In this document: one piece after another, positions 1 through 9,114 of the stretch | How the letters are laid out: every line of letters starts with the position of its first letter | Position numbering within the stretch: the first letter of the stretch is position 1 | Source: Fidelibacterota bacterium | GTDB lineage: Bacteria; Fidelibacterota; Marinisomatia; SCGC-AAA003-L08; TS1B11 | NCBI GenBank assembly: GCA_020354025.1 | Contig: CP070638.1 | Span: forward strand, 3,197,526 to 3,261,525 | Reading direction: 5' to 3' | Length of the DNA: 64,000 nucleotides | Position numbers and translations under genes: made by a program | Notes under the pieces: generated by a model | What the model saw: the letters and a program-made list of their open reading frames with translations, nothing else | The model's database searches: none | Told to the model about the DNA's origin: nothing

Positions 1-2448
1 CTGCCTGACGCCAACGCGGCCGAATCGGTGGGCCGCCTGCCGGGGATCTCCATCAAACGCAGCGGGGGAGAGGGCAATAAGATCGTCATCCGCGGTCTGG
101 CCCCCACCTACAATACCATAACCGTTGGCGGCGAGAAGGTCCCCGCGACGGACCTTGACGACCGCAGTGTCGATCTGGCCATGATCTCCCCGGAAATACT
201 GGCGGGCATTGAAGTCACCAAAGCGCTCACCCCGGACAAGGACGCCGATTCCTTTGGTGGAATAGTGAACTTCAAGCTTGCGGATGCGCCTGAAGGATTT
301 AGGTCAAACATGCGTTTTCAGAGTGGCTATAATGCGCAACGCCAGGAGCCGGGTCAATATAAGGGCAGCATGACGTTGAGCAATCGTTATTTGGATAATC
401 GCTTGGGAATCATGGTCACCGTAAATATATCCCGCGACCAGAGGGGGACGGACAAGTTCAGAGCGAGTTACGGTTACGATAATTTCTGGAAAAAACTTTC
501 AGTCTCGGGCGCTACGCTTGAACACGTCATGGAGGTCCGCAAGCGTAAGGGTGGCAGTCTGTTGATGGACTATCAATTGACCCATGGGAGGCTGCTGTTC
601 AGCAACTTCATGAGCCGCTTGGACCGGAACGGGGTTATCAGATATAATGAGTTTAGTGAAGGCAGCAACTGGCATGAGCGCAGATTCCGTGAGCACAACC
701 GGCAGATCGATATCCTGACTAACTCGCTCACCGGGGAACATGATCTGCTGTTTGGCAAGGTAGACTGGCGCCTATCGCGCACGGCTTCCCTGACCCGGCA
801 TCCGTATAATAATTATATTCGGACTAAAGAACGGGGCGCGTTTGATGCGGCCCAATTCGGTGGTCCGCACGGGCCGGATGTGTTGATCGATGCGGCCTAT
901 AATAATATGGACGAGACCCATCTCTACGAAGGTAGATATTTTTCCGAAAAGAAAGCGGAAGCTGATCTGAGCTCACAGTTCAATGTCATGATTCCTTTTT
1001 CGCTGACCCGCAAGCTGGCCGGGTATGTGAAATTCGGTGGCAAGTACATTAATAAATCTGTGGTGAGAGACAAGGGTTATGCCGAGAATCGCCTTGATTA
1101 CTATAGCCCGATCTCAGATTTAATCATACACCATACAAGTTATGGGGATCCTGGTTTTGAGTATCAAAGGGTTACAGGAGGATATCCATCGATTTATAAT
1201 TACCTTGATCCTGATTTTGATGCGGGCTCATTTCTGGGAGGTGACTATGATTTTGGCCCCGGACTTGATCGAAACGAATTGAATCATTTACTGAGAACCT
1301 TTTTATTAGATTCGAGCTATACCATTTCCTCGTACCATGATCTGGATGATTACGAGACCATCGAAGAGGTTTCCGCTGGATATATCATGACCGAGATTAA
1401 TATAGGGCGTTTCTTGATGTTTCTACCCGGTGTGCGCTACGAATCTACCCAGGCCGAGATGACCGGGAGAGAAGGACTTGTCCCGGACGAAGATGTTGAA
1501 CCAGCATCATTGGATGATTCCTTTATTTCGGATACGACTGCAACCGCCTCCTGGGGCCGCTGGTTTCCGATGTACCACCTGCGCATTCGGCCCGCTAACT
1601 GGTTTGACATCCGGCTGGCATATACTCGCACGCTTTCCCGTCCCCAGCTCAGTTGGATGCGACCGAAAAAGCAAGTCCACGGGTCGGATAACACTGTTGA
1701 ATATGGCCGGCCCGACCTGCAACCCCAGATCTCGACGAACTACGATGTGTTCCTGTCATTTTACAGCAACAGGATCGGCCTGCTTACCATCGGCGGTTTC
1801 TACAAGGAGATCGACAGTCTGATCTTTGAACGCGAAGGCCACAAGATTCTGAATTGGGAAGAGGAGGGTTTTCCCAAAGAGCTGCAGGGATATTTACTTG
1901 ACCGCCCGGAAAACAGTCCCTTCAAGACCGAAGTCATCGGGTATGAAGTGGAATGGCAGACCAATTTTCACTGGCTGCCAAGTCCCTTTGACGGGCTGGT
2001 GCTGAATGCCAACTATGCTCATGTCCGGTCGGAGACCAGATTTCCGCGCTCGTTTGTCGAGACTGAGTCAATCCCGGTCTTTCCGTATGTTAAGACGACA
2101 GTTGTTGATACCTTCCGGGTGGGCGATATGCCGGATCAGGCGGATGATATCGCCAATGTGGCTATCGGCTATGACAAGGGACCTTTCTCAGCGCGGCTGT
2201 CCATGCTCTATCAGGGTTCGACGCTCTCCTCTGTGGGAGAGCGACCGGAAATGGATGGTTTCACGGCCGATCTGGTTCGCTGGGACCTGTCGGTCAAGTA
2301 CAGATTGACGGACCATATAGGTATTTTCTATAATTTGAACAACTTCACCAACCGGCCGGATGAATCCTTTCGATACAAGTCGCGGTATCCTATCAGCCGG
2401 GAGTACTATGGCTGGACAACGGATTTGGGGATCGGTTTTAAGTTTTAA
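1..2448 (+). CDS. TonB-dependent receptor, 5' end cut off by window edge
   Basis: Outer-membrane active-transport receptor that would import a ligand with energy from TonB-ExbBD. The reading frame is open from base 1, so the signal peptide and start of the plug lie outside the window; the GTG at 28 is an internal codon. The first visible residues are plug domain (VRGLAPTYN-type and TVGGEKV segments), followed by a long beta-barrel rich in aromatic and alternating residues that ends in the aromatic C-terminus GIGFKF expected of an outer-membrane barrel. The next gene starts 114 bp downstream on the same strand and is a secreted beta-helix protein, which suggests a polysaccharide-linked ligand. 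That substrate is inference. Confidence 0.9.
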   Translation: MPDANAAESVGRLPGISIKRSGGEGNKIVIRGLAPTYNTITVGGEKVPATDLDDRSVDLAMISPEILAGIEVTKALTPDKDADSFGGIVNFKLADAPEGFRSNMRFQSGYNAQRQEPGQYKGSMTLSNRYLDNRLGIMVTVNISRDQRGTDKFRASYGYDNFWKKLSVSGATLEHVMEVRKRKGGSLLMDYQLTHGRLLFSNFMSRLDRNGVIRYNEFSEGSNWHERRFREHNRQIDILTNSLTGEHDLLFGKVDWRLSRTASLTRHPYNNYIRTKERGAFDAAQFGGPHGPDVLIDAAYNNMDETHLYEGRYFSEKKAEADLSSQFNVMIPFSLTRKLAGYVKFGGKYINKSVVRDKGYAENRLDYYSPISDLIIHHTSYGDPGFEYQRVTGGYPSIYNYLDPDFDAGSFLGGDYDFGPGLDRNELNHLLRTFLLDSSYTISSYHDLDDYETIEEVSAGYIMTEINIGRFLMFLPGVRYESTQAEMTGREGLVPDEDVEPASLDDSFISDTTATASWGRWFPMYHLRIRPANWFDIRLAYTRTLSRPQLSWMRPKKQVHGSDNTVEYGRPDLQPQISTNYDVFLSFYSNRIGLLTIGGFYKEIDSLIFEREGHKILNWEEEGFPKELQGYLLDRPENSPFKTEVIGYEVEWQTNFHWLPSPFDGLVLNANYAHVRSETRFPRSFVETESIPVFPYVKTTVVDTFRVGDMPDQADDIANVAIGYDKGPFSARLSMLYQGSTLSSVGERPEMDGFTADLVRWDLSVKYRLTDHIGIFYNLNNFTNRPDESFRYKSRYPISREYYGWTTDLGIGFKF

Positions 2449-2562
2449 ACCTTTTCCATGATTTATGAACTGATTTATTAAAGGAGGTGATGTAAACGAC
2501 ATTCGTGATCTATCACTGATAATTAACAATAACACCAACAAGTGCTTGAACGGAGGATAATA

Positions 2563-4269
2563 ATGAAATATTTAGCGAAAGGATTGCTGAGTGTTCTTGT
2601 GATGATTTGGATATGCGTTGGCTTAGTTGAAAAGGCAAACGCACAGGATTCGGATACGCTGGATGTAACCCCGGGTTTTGAAACCTTAAATCTGGCTATT
2701 GAAGGCGATACCGTAGTGACAGGTGATGACGCAGGTGAACCCTTAAATCTTAACAGGGTCTACCGTCTGGAACGTGGAGGCGCCTATGGCTTGAATGGTG
2801 CTGTCTCAAACCTTACAGGGCACATCTTTGAAGGTTACCCTGATTCTGTAGGTAGTGTTCACCTGAGAATCGTGGCCGCCGAAGGGGATGGTCCCTTGCC
2901 CATGTTAATTCCCTATGCGGATGAAACCGGGGAAGCAGACAGGGTTGCCCGTCTGTATGGTGAAGGTACGTTTCATGATCTGTATATGACCGGTATCGAC
3001 AACCTGGGCAATCAGGCAGATAAGAACATGGTTCGTATTGAAAAGAAAGGAGGGCGCTATATACTTGATGGCTGCTTCCTGGATTATGATGCTCAGTCAT
3101 TCGTGCGTATGAATTCAACAGACCAGAAGTTGTTCATAACGAATACCATCATGCGGAATTCGGCCAATTTGGCAAGTCCTGGCAACGGCCGATTCGTCGA
3201 TACCCGGGGTAACCTCGTGGACACCGTGTTTGTTCAAAATTGCACGTTCTACACGTCTTGCTCCAATGCTTTTAGAGATGGTGATGGAGTTATTAAATAC
3301 TTCTTCTGGGACCATGTTACGCTGTCTCAGAGCGGTGGCGCAGTGTCGATCTCAAAGGCTGTTAATGCAAGCATCACCAACAGCTTGTTCCTTGATGTGG
3401 ATTTCGAGGGAACAGTACACAGCCCGGGCGATCCCGCGGATACCATGTGGTCAGAGGTTATCGAGATTGATACGCTTAATGCTCCGGACCTTGCCACTGA
3501 GGACCAGCGGAGTATTGTGATAAGTAATAACAGTCATGCTTATTCAACCGCAGTTCAAGCTCATCTTGATGGAATCGATTCGGTCAAGGCATCAGTTTGG
3601 TTTGATCAGACTGGCCAGTATTTCGTCGATACCTACACTGGCATCGTTGCAGAGAATAATATCAATGAATATCCGACATTCTCTGATCCCCCTGCCTCGG
3701 ATTCGATATTAGCGTGGGCGATACATCGGCTTGAAACTGGCTTCAGCAATGTTGGCAACCCGGCAATATGGGCCGATCGAAACGGGATTGCGGCTTTAAT
3801 CGATGATCCACTCAGCGTTGGTCCTGCACCAGACGAGTACGATTTCGACTATGCGCATGGTGATGAGTCTTTCACACACGCGGAAGATAATTTCCCGTTG
3901 GGAGACTTGAATTGGTTCCCTGTCCAGAAAGCGGCATGGGAAGCTGGATCAACAGCAGTGGGGATAGCTGATCAGATTCCCGCGGTGCCATCAAGGTTTT
4001 CCCTGGCACAGAATTTCCCCAATCCGTTCAACCCATCAACGACAATCGCATATAGTCTGAATAAAGCGGCTGACGTTGAGATGGCTGTCTATAATATCCT
4101 TGGTCAGAAAATTCGAACGCTTGTAAATAAGAATTTACAGGCTGGGGAGTATTCTGCTCAATGGAACGGACGCAATAATGAAGGGAATCTAGTTGCAAGT
4201 GGTATCTACTTCTATCAACTAGTAGCCGGGGATCAAATTCAAGTAAGGAAGATGTTATTGATGCGATAA
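2563..4269 (+). CDS. Secreted beta-helix protein with C-terminal sorting domain
   Basis: A 568-residue exported protein. The ATG at 2563 is chosen over an upstream GTG because it follows a GGAGG at 2552 and opens a clear signal peptide (MKYLAKGLLSVLV, cleavage near NAQD). The body has the short repeated strand pattern of right-handed parallel beta-helices (DUF4957/DUF5123-like proteins associated with pectin loci; family assignment is from memory of the pattern). The last 90 residues form the FlgD-like/type IX-type sorting domain, with NFPNPFNPST, YNILGQKI and SGIYFYQL segments. It is likely surface-attached or secreted and binds or processes polysaccharide. No catalytic residues could be assigned. 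Confidence 0.75.
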   Translation: MKYLAKGLLSVLVMIWICVGLVEKANAQDSDTLDVTPGFETLNLAIEGDTVVTGDDAGEPLNLNRVYRLERGGAYGLNGAVSNLTGHIFEGYPDSVGSVHLRIVAAEGDGPLPMLIPYADETGEADRVARLYGEGTFHDLYMTGIDNLGNQADKNMVRIEKKGGRYILDGCFLDYDAQSFVRMNSTDQKLFITNTIMRNSANLASPGNGRFVDTRGNLVDTVFVQNCTFYTSCSNAFRDGDGVIKYFFWDHVTLSQSGGAVSISKAVNASITNSLFLDVDFEGTVHSPGDPADTMWSEVIEIDTLNAPDLATEDQRSIVISNNSHAYSTAVQAHLDGIDSVKASVWFDQTGQYFVDTYTGIVAENNINEYPTFSDPPASDSILAWAIHRLETGFSNVGNPAIWADRNGIAALIDDPLSVGPAPDEYDFDYAHGDESFTHAEDNFPLGDLNWFPVQKAAWEAGSTAVGIADQIPAVPSRFSLAQNFPNPFNPSTTIAYSLNKAADVEMAVYNILGQKIRTLVNKNLQAGEYSAQWNGRNNEGNLVASGIYFYQLVAGDQIQVRKMLLMR

Positions 4270-4342
4270 CGTCGCAGGTACTTGAATATCTCCCTAATCA
4301 CTCATTGATCAATAGGAGATCGGTGACTTAATATTAACCAAG

Positions 4343-4386
4343 AGGCGATGATCTATTCGTAATCTACAAAGGATAGATCATCGCCT
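4343..4386 (+). terminator. Strong hairpin after the sorting-domain gene
   Basis: A perfect 14-bp stem (AGGCGATGATCTAT at 4343-4356 pairing with 4373-4386) with a 16-nt loop, followed by TCTT. It lies 73 bp after the preceding stop and 77 bp before the next start. The T tract is weak, so a terminator is likely but a transcript-stabilising hairpin is possible. Confidence 0.6.
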
Positions 4387-4462
4387 TCTTAAACTACTAA
4401 ACACTGAGGAATATGCTGCATAATCCTGCATTCAATGGAAGTATATCCATGGAGGGTAAATA

Positions 4463-5224
4463 ATGAAACGTTTTCTTTATACGCTTTTCACGATATCTGT
4501 AATCATTCTGGGTGTGCTTCATGCTCAAAACAATAGCCCCTCTCTCCTGATTTCCGCAAATGCTGCTATGCCAGCTGGAGATTTTGGGGAGGATATCGGG
4601 GAGGAGGCGAACCTTACTAGACGGGCTGGATTTAATATTGGAGATGATGTGGGTCTTGCTCAACCAGGATTCAGCCTCGGAGCTGAGCTATATACACCAG
4701 TGGGCTTTACGAATTTTGATTGGATTTTAAGTGCTCGGGCTGTGGTCAATAGTTCGGATATTTCAGCGATCGAAGAAACATTTGAACACCAGCTTGGGGA
4801 TACTGTGGATATTAACTTCGAATTTGGGAATTGGATCAACATCCCAGTAATGACAGGATTCCGATACAATTACCCCTTGACTGCAAACCTTAGAATGTAC
4901 GGACTTATTCAAGCAGGCATAAATGTCACCAAAGCAGCTTCAAGAAAAGCAATCAGAGAAATAGCAGGGAAAGATTCCACTGTAGAGGAAACAACGTTTG
5001 ATTTTACCCGTGATTTTGGCTATGAATTTGGATTAGGAGTAGAACTGGCTCATAAATTCAATATTGGATTTCGGTATTTAGCATTGAATTCTCCTAGATA
5101 TCAAGGAACCAGAAAATTATCCGAAAAACAATTCCCCAAGATTTTTAGTCGGGAAAATGCCATCTTGGGCGAACAGCGTTCTATTTCTATATATCTGGTC
5201 ACTTTGGGCTACTACTTGTTTTAA
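4463..5224 (+). CDS. Outer-membrane beta-barrel protein, small
   Basis: A 253-residue protein with a signal peptide (MKRFLYTLFTISVIILG, cleavage near LHAQN) and alternating hydrophobic/polar strands such as NLRMYGLIQAGINV and FNIGFRYLALN, ending in VTLGYYLF with a terminal phenylalanine. This is the look of an eight-to-ten-strand porin-like barrel of the OmpA/PorT type. The stop overlaps the next start by one base (TAATG), so it is translationally coupled to the TolB-like lipoprotein. A function more specific than an outer-membrane barrel cannot be read from the sequence. Confidence 0.7.
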   Translation: MKRFLYTLFTISVIILGVLHAQNNSPSLLISANAAMPAGDFGEDIGEEANLTRRAGFNIGDDVGLAQPGFSLGAELYTPVGFTNFDWILSARAVVNSSDISAIEETFEHQLGDTVDINFEFGNWINIPVMTGFRYNYPLTANLRMYGLIQAGINVTKAASRKAIREIAGKDSTVEETTFDFTRDFGYEFGLGVELAHKFNIGFRYLALNSPRYQGTRKLSEKQFPKIFSRENAILGEQRSISIYLVTLGYYLF

Positions 5225-6270
5225 TGAAAAGGATTCTGACCAACAGTTCAATTTCTTTTACATTTATTTTATTTATTATCATTATAAATTCTTGTCATAA
5301 GAAAACGGAGGCGGTATTACAGGCGGATAATAAAATCGTATTTCTCTCCAATCGTGAAGCTCCCATGCGACAATTTGATATCTTTAGCATGAATTTAGAT
5401 GGGAGCGATCAATTAAACTTAACGAAAAACATAAACGGTGTTCGTAGTACGTCCAATCCCCGGGTTTCTCCGAATGGAAAAGATATTGTTTTCATCGTTT
5501 TTGAAGCAGGAAGAAGGCTGCTTCAGAAAATGAACATCGATGGCAGTAATCTGAAGACTTTAGCCGAAATAAAAACCGATGTTCCCGATCCCCGCTTTTC
5601 TCCCGATGGATCTCGAATTGTTTATGTTGATAAGTTGCAGCAGCATAGACAAATATTTATTATCGATCAGGATGGAGCGAATCGCAAGAATATTTCTAAT
5701 AACCAAGGTGATGAATTCGAAGCCCAATTTTCGCCTGATGGTTCAAAAATAGTGTACGTCACTAAGTATATAAAAAAACATTCGATTTGTTTAATGAACA
5801 TCGACGGATCTAATAAAACGGTATTAACTGAAAAAACGACCGACGACAGACATCCTCAATTTTCACCTGATGGTTCAAAAATTGTATTCAGCTCATCCCG
5901 GGATGAGGATTATGACATATATATGATGAAGAGATCGGGAAGAAACATAAGAAAGATATTTGATAGCCCATCATATGAAACGGAGCCCTTTTTTTCTCCA
6001 GATGGTAGGAACATCATATTTATATCAAATCGGCGAGGCATGAAGTATCGAGATGTGTTTTTATACAATTTAAAAAATCATAAAACTATAAGCTTAACGA
6101 GGCGGATGGATTACATTAATCAGCATGCAAGCTTCACAGCCGATGGAGAAAAAGTCGTATTTGAATCTGTCGAATTCGGGAATTCGGACATCTATGCCGT
6201 TGACATAACAGGCGAGAATCTGATCAACCTGACGAATCACACCAAATGGGACTGTTCAGCAGCTCTCTAA
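5224..6270 (+). CDS. TolB-like PD40 beta-propeller lipoprotein
   Basis: A 348-residue lipoprotein: hydrophobic leader, then INSC lipobox near residue 24. The rest is a beta-propeller made of about six PD40 repeats, each with a core like FSPDGSKIVY (DPRFSPDGSRIVYV, EAQFSPDGSKIVYV, HPQFSPDGSKIVFS, EPFFSPDGRNIIFI and two weaker ones). Such proteins occur in the periplasm or on the outer membrane and serve as binding scaffolds. It lacks the N-terminal domain of true TolB and is not next to pal or tolA, so it is a TolB-like propeller rather than the Tol-Pal subunit. It is coupled by a one-base overlap to the barrel protein before it. Confidence 0.8.
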   Translation: MKRILTNSSISFTFILFIIIINSCHKKTEAVLQADNKIVFLSNREAPMRQFDIFSMNLDGSDQLNLTKNINGVRSTSNPRVSPNGKDIVFIVFEAGRRLLQKMNIDGSNLKTLAEIKTDVPDPRFSPDGSRIVYVDKLQQHRQIFIIDQDGANRKNISNNQGDEFEAQFSPDGSKIVYVTKYIKKHSICLMNIDGSNKTVLTEKTTDDRHPQFSPDGSKIVFSSSRDEDYDIYMMKRSGRNIRKIFDSPSYETEPFFSPDGRNIIFISNRRGMKYRDVFLYNLKNHKTISLTRRMDYINQHASFTADGEKVVFESVEFGNSDIYAVDITGENLINLTNHTKWDCSAAL

Positions 6271-6436
6271 TATTCACCAAAGCTTTTCTTGTAACACTAG
6301 AGGTATGTTGGGATAATCTGTAGAACCGTATATTTAAGTCAATTTAGAATAACAGCAACTTATTGAGAGAAAGGCAAGAAAAGGAGGAGCGACAGCGGAT
6401 AGCTTTACTCAACAAGTAGAATTGTACTGCAAGCGA

Positions 6437-6452
6437 GCTATCAAGTGATAGC
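6437..6452. promoter_or_regulatory. Perfect palindrome, candidate operator before the GH28 gene
   Basis: GCTATCA-AG-TGATAGC is a perfect 7+2+7 inverted repeat about 87 bp before the GH28 start, in a 252-bp gap that begins the hexuronate locus. A further GATAGCT half-site lies at 6398. No regulator gene is nearby, so the binding protein is unknown. Confidence 0.35.
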
Positions 6453-6538
6453 AGCTAATTCGGGCAAGTCAAATACTATTAGAACACTTCAAGGCAAGTA
6501 CCGATAGCAGGTAAAGCGAGCCATTGCCAAGTGACTTA

Positions 6539-8143
6539 ATGGATACAATCAAACTAAAAATGCGAATGACATTCTTTTTGCATGCTGTAGCCACTTTTCT
6601 GGGCGTCATTTCTTTCATCGGAGCCGCGACAGATGCACAGGCTGTATCAGGCACGACTTTTAAGTCCGTTTTTGATGTCAAACAGTATGGTGCAGCTGGA
6701 AATGGCGAACGTCTTGACACCAAAGCCATTCAGGAGGCTATTGACGCCTGTAGTAACAGTGGTGGAGGGACGGTCTATTTCCCTGAAGGAACTTACTTGG
6801 TCGGCACGGTGATCATCAAAAGTGGTGTAGTACTGTTCCTGGGACCAGGAGCAACAGTTCTGGGGAGCACCTCACTGGAGGATTACGATCCGCCATTTCT
6901 CATCTATGCCGAGAAGGCACGAAACATAACGATTATGGGCCGGGGAGTGATTGATGGGCAGGGAGAGTTCTTCTGGGATGAGAATTATCGTCCACTTGAA
7001 CGCCCTGATAAAATGGTCCAACTGGAGTATTGTCAGGATGCATTGATTACGGGAGTTACCCTTCGGAATTCGCCAGCGTGGACACTCAACCTTGTGGGGT
7101 GTGATGGAGTCAGGGTAGATAACATATCGATAATCAATCCCCGAAGGGGACCCAATACAGATGGATTGGATATCGTTTCCTCATCGAACGTATTAGTTTC
7201 CAACTGCTACATCAATGGCGGGGATGATTGTATCTGCCTGAAGGCTAGGCTGAAACATAAACCATGCGAAAATGTAGCCGTATCCAATTGCATACTCATC
7301 AGCGATGACTCGGCAATAAAGCTGGGTACCCGCTCGACGGGGAATATCAAGCATTGTGTTTTCAGCAATATTGTAATAAGGAATACCCAATACGGCATCG
7401 GGTTTTATATGAAAGACGGTGGAATTTATGAGGATATCCAGTTCGAGAATATCTCCATCGAGACAACTAGGGATCCCAGCCCAAATTATAACCAGGGCAG
7501 ACCAGCTTACCCCATCTTTATAGATATCGAACAACGAACAGACACTTCTGGGATTGGCACGATACGCAATGTAGTATTCAGCGATATCGGGATCAACACT
7601 CAGGGAGGGAACTGCCTGATCCAGGGGATGCCTGACAGACCTGTCAAAGATGTGACCTTTGACAACGTACGTATGATAGTCTCCGGAACCAAGGACTTCT
7701 CTGAAAGGCATAAACCGCGAGGTGTCAGGAATATGCCGTTGTCGACCAATGACTATGCGTATATTCCTGCTCATTTTACCTTCGCTAATGTGAATGGTTT
7801 GACACTTAGGAACCTAAAGGTCGGAGTAGAGCAGCCCGGGCATGAACTGCACGCTATCTATGGGGCCAACCTCGAAGGAGTGATTGTAGATGGCTTCAGG
7901 GGCAAGCAGGCGCTGCCGGGTGGGAAACTGGCGACGATTCACCTCGAGCAATGCCGGGATGTATTCATCCGCGGTAGCGTGGCCTTGCCGAGGACCGGCA
8001 CTTTTTTACACCTCGAAGGCCGCCGTACACAAAAGGTGAGTGTAATCGGTAGCGATCTGTCCGAAGCAAAGAAAGCATTTGAATCAGACAGGAGCATCAG
8101 GAGCGGAGTCTTCTACCAGTCAGCTAATCGATTGCCGGATTAG
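6539..8143 (+). CDS. Glycoside hydrolase family 28, exported polygalacturonase-like
   Basis: Predicted to hydrolyse the galacturonan backbone of pectin, releasing galacturonate for the genes that follow. The protein is about 534 residues with a signal peptide ending near DAQA; the ATG at 6539 is preferred to a TTG at 6524, though neither has a clear ribosome site. The start of the mature part (FDVKQYGAAGNG) is the usual pectate-lyase-like beta-helix entry. GH28 motifs NTDGLDI (about 206-212) and GGDDC (about 228-232) provide the catalytic aspartates. The third motif, usually GHG, is replaced by SDDSAIKLGT, and the fourth (RIK) by FYMK, so exact bond specificity is uncertain. It begins the pectin/hexuronate cluster. 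Confidence 0.85.
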   Translation: MDTIKLKMRMTFFLHAVATFLGVISFIGAATDAQAVSGTTFKSVFDVKQYGAAGNGERLDTKAIQEAIDACSNSGGGTVYFPEGTYLVGTVIIKSGVVLFLGPGATVLGSTSLEDYDPPFLIYAEKARNITIMGRGVIDGQGEFFWDENYRPLERPDKMVQLEYCQDALITGVTLRNSPAWTLNLVGCDGVRVDNISIINPRRGPNTDGLDIVSSSNVLVSNCYINGGDDCICLKARLKHKPCENVAVSNCILISDDSAIKLGTRSTGNIKHCVFSNIVIRNTQYGIGFYMKDGGIYEDIQFENISIETTRDPSPNYNQGRPAYPIFIDIEQRTDTSGIGTIRNVVFSDIGINTQGGNCLIQGMPDRPVKDVTFDNVRMIVSGTKDFSERHKPRGVRNMPLSTNDYAYIPAHFTFANVNGLTLRNLKVGVEQPGHELHAIYGANLEGVIVDGFRGKQALPGGKLATIHLEQCRDVFIRGSVALPRTGTFLHLEGRRTQKVSVIGSDLSEAKKAFESDRSIRSGVFYQSANRLPD

Positions 8144-8216
8144 TGGGTATTCCTTTTAAGATTTCATTTATAACTTCAAATACCTGCCTGGCTGAGTTGC
8201 GAGGGAAGATGACGCG

Positions 8217-8981
8217 ATGATTCTGGAAAGATTTCAGTTAAATGGCAAGGTAGCCTTGGTGACCGGAGCAAGCCGGGGTTTGGGGCAGGGGATGACCCTA
8301 GGGCTGGCGGAGGCTGGTGCAGATATTATTGCCCTTGCTACGAGCCTGGAGAATTTAAAATCAACTGTAGAAGCCGTCTCGGCACTGGATCGGAGGATTC
8401 TGCCCCTGGCGTGTGATGTCAACGATTTTGCTCAGATCAAGCGTGCCATTAATCAATCGCTGGAGACCTATGAGGCTATCGACATCCTGGTTAACAATGC
8501 GGGCACGACCCGCCGTGCCCATGCAGAGGAACATTCCAATGAGTACTGGGATGCCGTGATCCGAACCAATCTGACGGCTGTATTCCAATTATGTCGGGAA
8601 GTGGGCAAGCGGATGGTCAAGCGCCGGCGGGGCAAGATAATCAATATCGCTTCGCTGCTGAGTTTTTCAGGAGGCATAACGGTGACGTCGTATGCGGCTA
8701 GCAAAGGCGGAGTGGCTCAGCTCACCAAGGCTTTGGCCAATGAATGGGCTCACCACAATGTGCAGGTAAACGCCATCGCCCCCGGCTACTACGCTACTGA
8801 CCTTACTGGCGCTCTGCTGGATGACAGGATTAGAAGCAAAGAGATCTCCAATCGCATTCCAGCGGGGCGCTGGGGCCAGCCTGAAGATCTAAAAGGAGCG
8901 GTGGTTTTCTTGGCCTCAGCTGCTTCGGATTATGTTAATGGCCACGTGTTGCTAGTAGATGGTGGCTGGATGGCGCGATAG
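8217..8981 (+). CDS. kduD: 2-dehydro-3-deoxy-D-gluconate 5-dehydrogenase (KduD)
   Basis: A short-chain dehydrogenase that reduces 2,5-diketo-3-deoxygluconate to KDG with NAD(P)H, serving the unsaturated-galacturonate branch of pectin breakdown. At 254 residues it matches the family length. Visible are the Rossmann motif GASRGLGQG (17-25), NNAG (93-96), and the catalytic Tyr159 and Lys163 in YAASK. The C-terminal RIPAGRWGQPEDL and ASDYVNGHVLLVDGGW segments are those of KduD rather than general SDRs. KduI, its usual partner that makes the diketo substrate, is not in the window. It lies 73 bp after the GH28 gene and starts with ATG. Confidence 0.85.
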   Translation: MILERFQLNGKVALVTGASRGLGQGMTLGLAEAGADIIALATSLENLKSTVEAVSALDRRILPLACDVNDFAQIKRAINQSLETYEAIDILVNNAGTTRRAHAEEHSNEYWDAVIRTNLTAVFQLCREVGKRMVKRRRGKIINIASLLSFSGGITVTSYAASKGGVAQLTKALANEWAHHNVQVNAIAPGYYATDLTGALLDDRIRSKEISNRIPAGRWGQPEDLKGAVVFLASAASDYVNGHVLLVDGGWMAR

Positions 8982-9114
8982 AAATGATACAGGCGCTATT
9001 ATCGGTGAGGAGTATGAGCGGGAATACTGCTAAGAGATACAGGGAGCCGGTGCTTTCCTGGTGAAAGTCATTCCCTGGGCAAAACGGTTCATGATTTAAG
9101 CGAGAAGAGATACG

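Noticed and set aside
5224-6270. TolB of the Tol-Pal system
   Set aside because: PD40 repeats are present, but the N-terminal TolB domain and the pal/tolA neighbours are absent and the protein is a lipoprotein.
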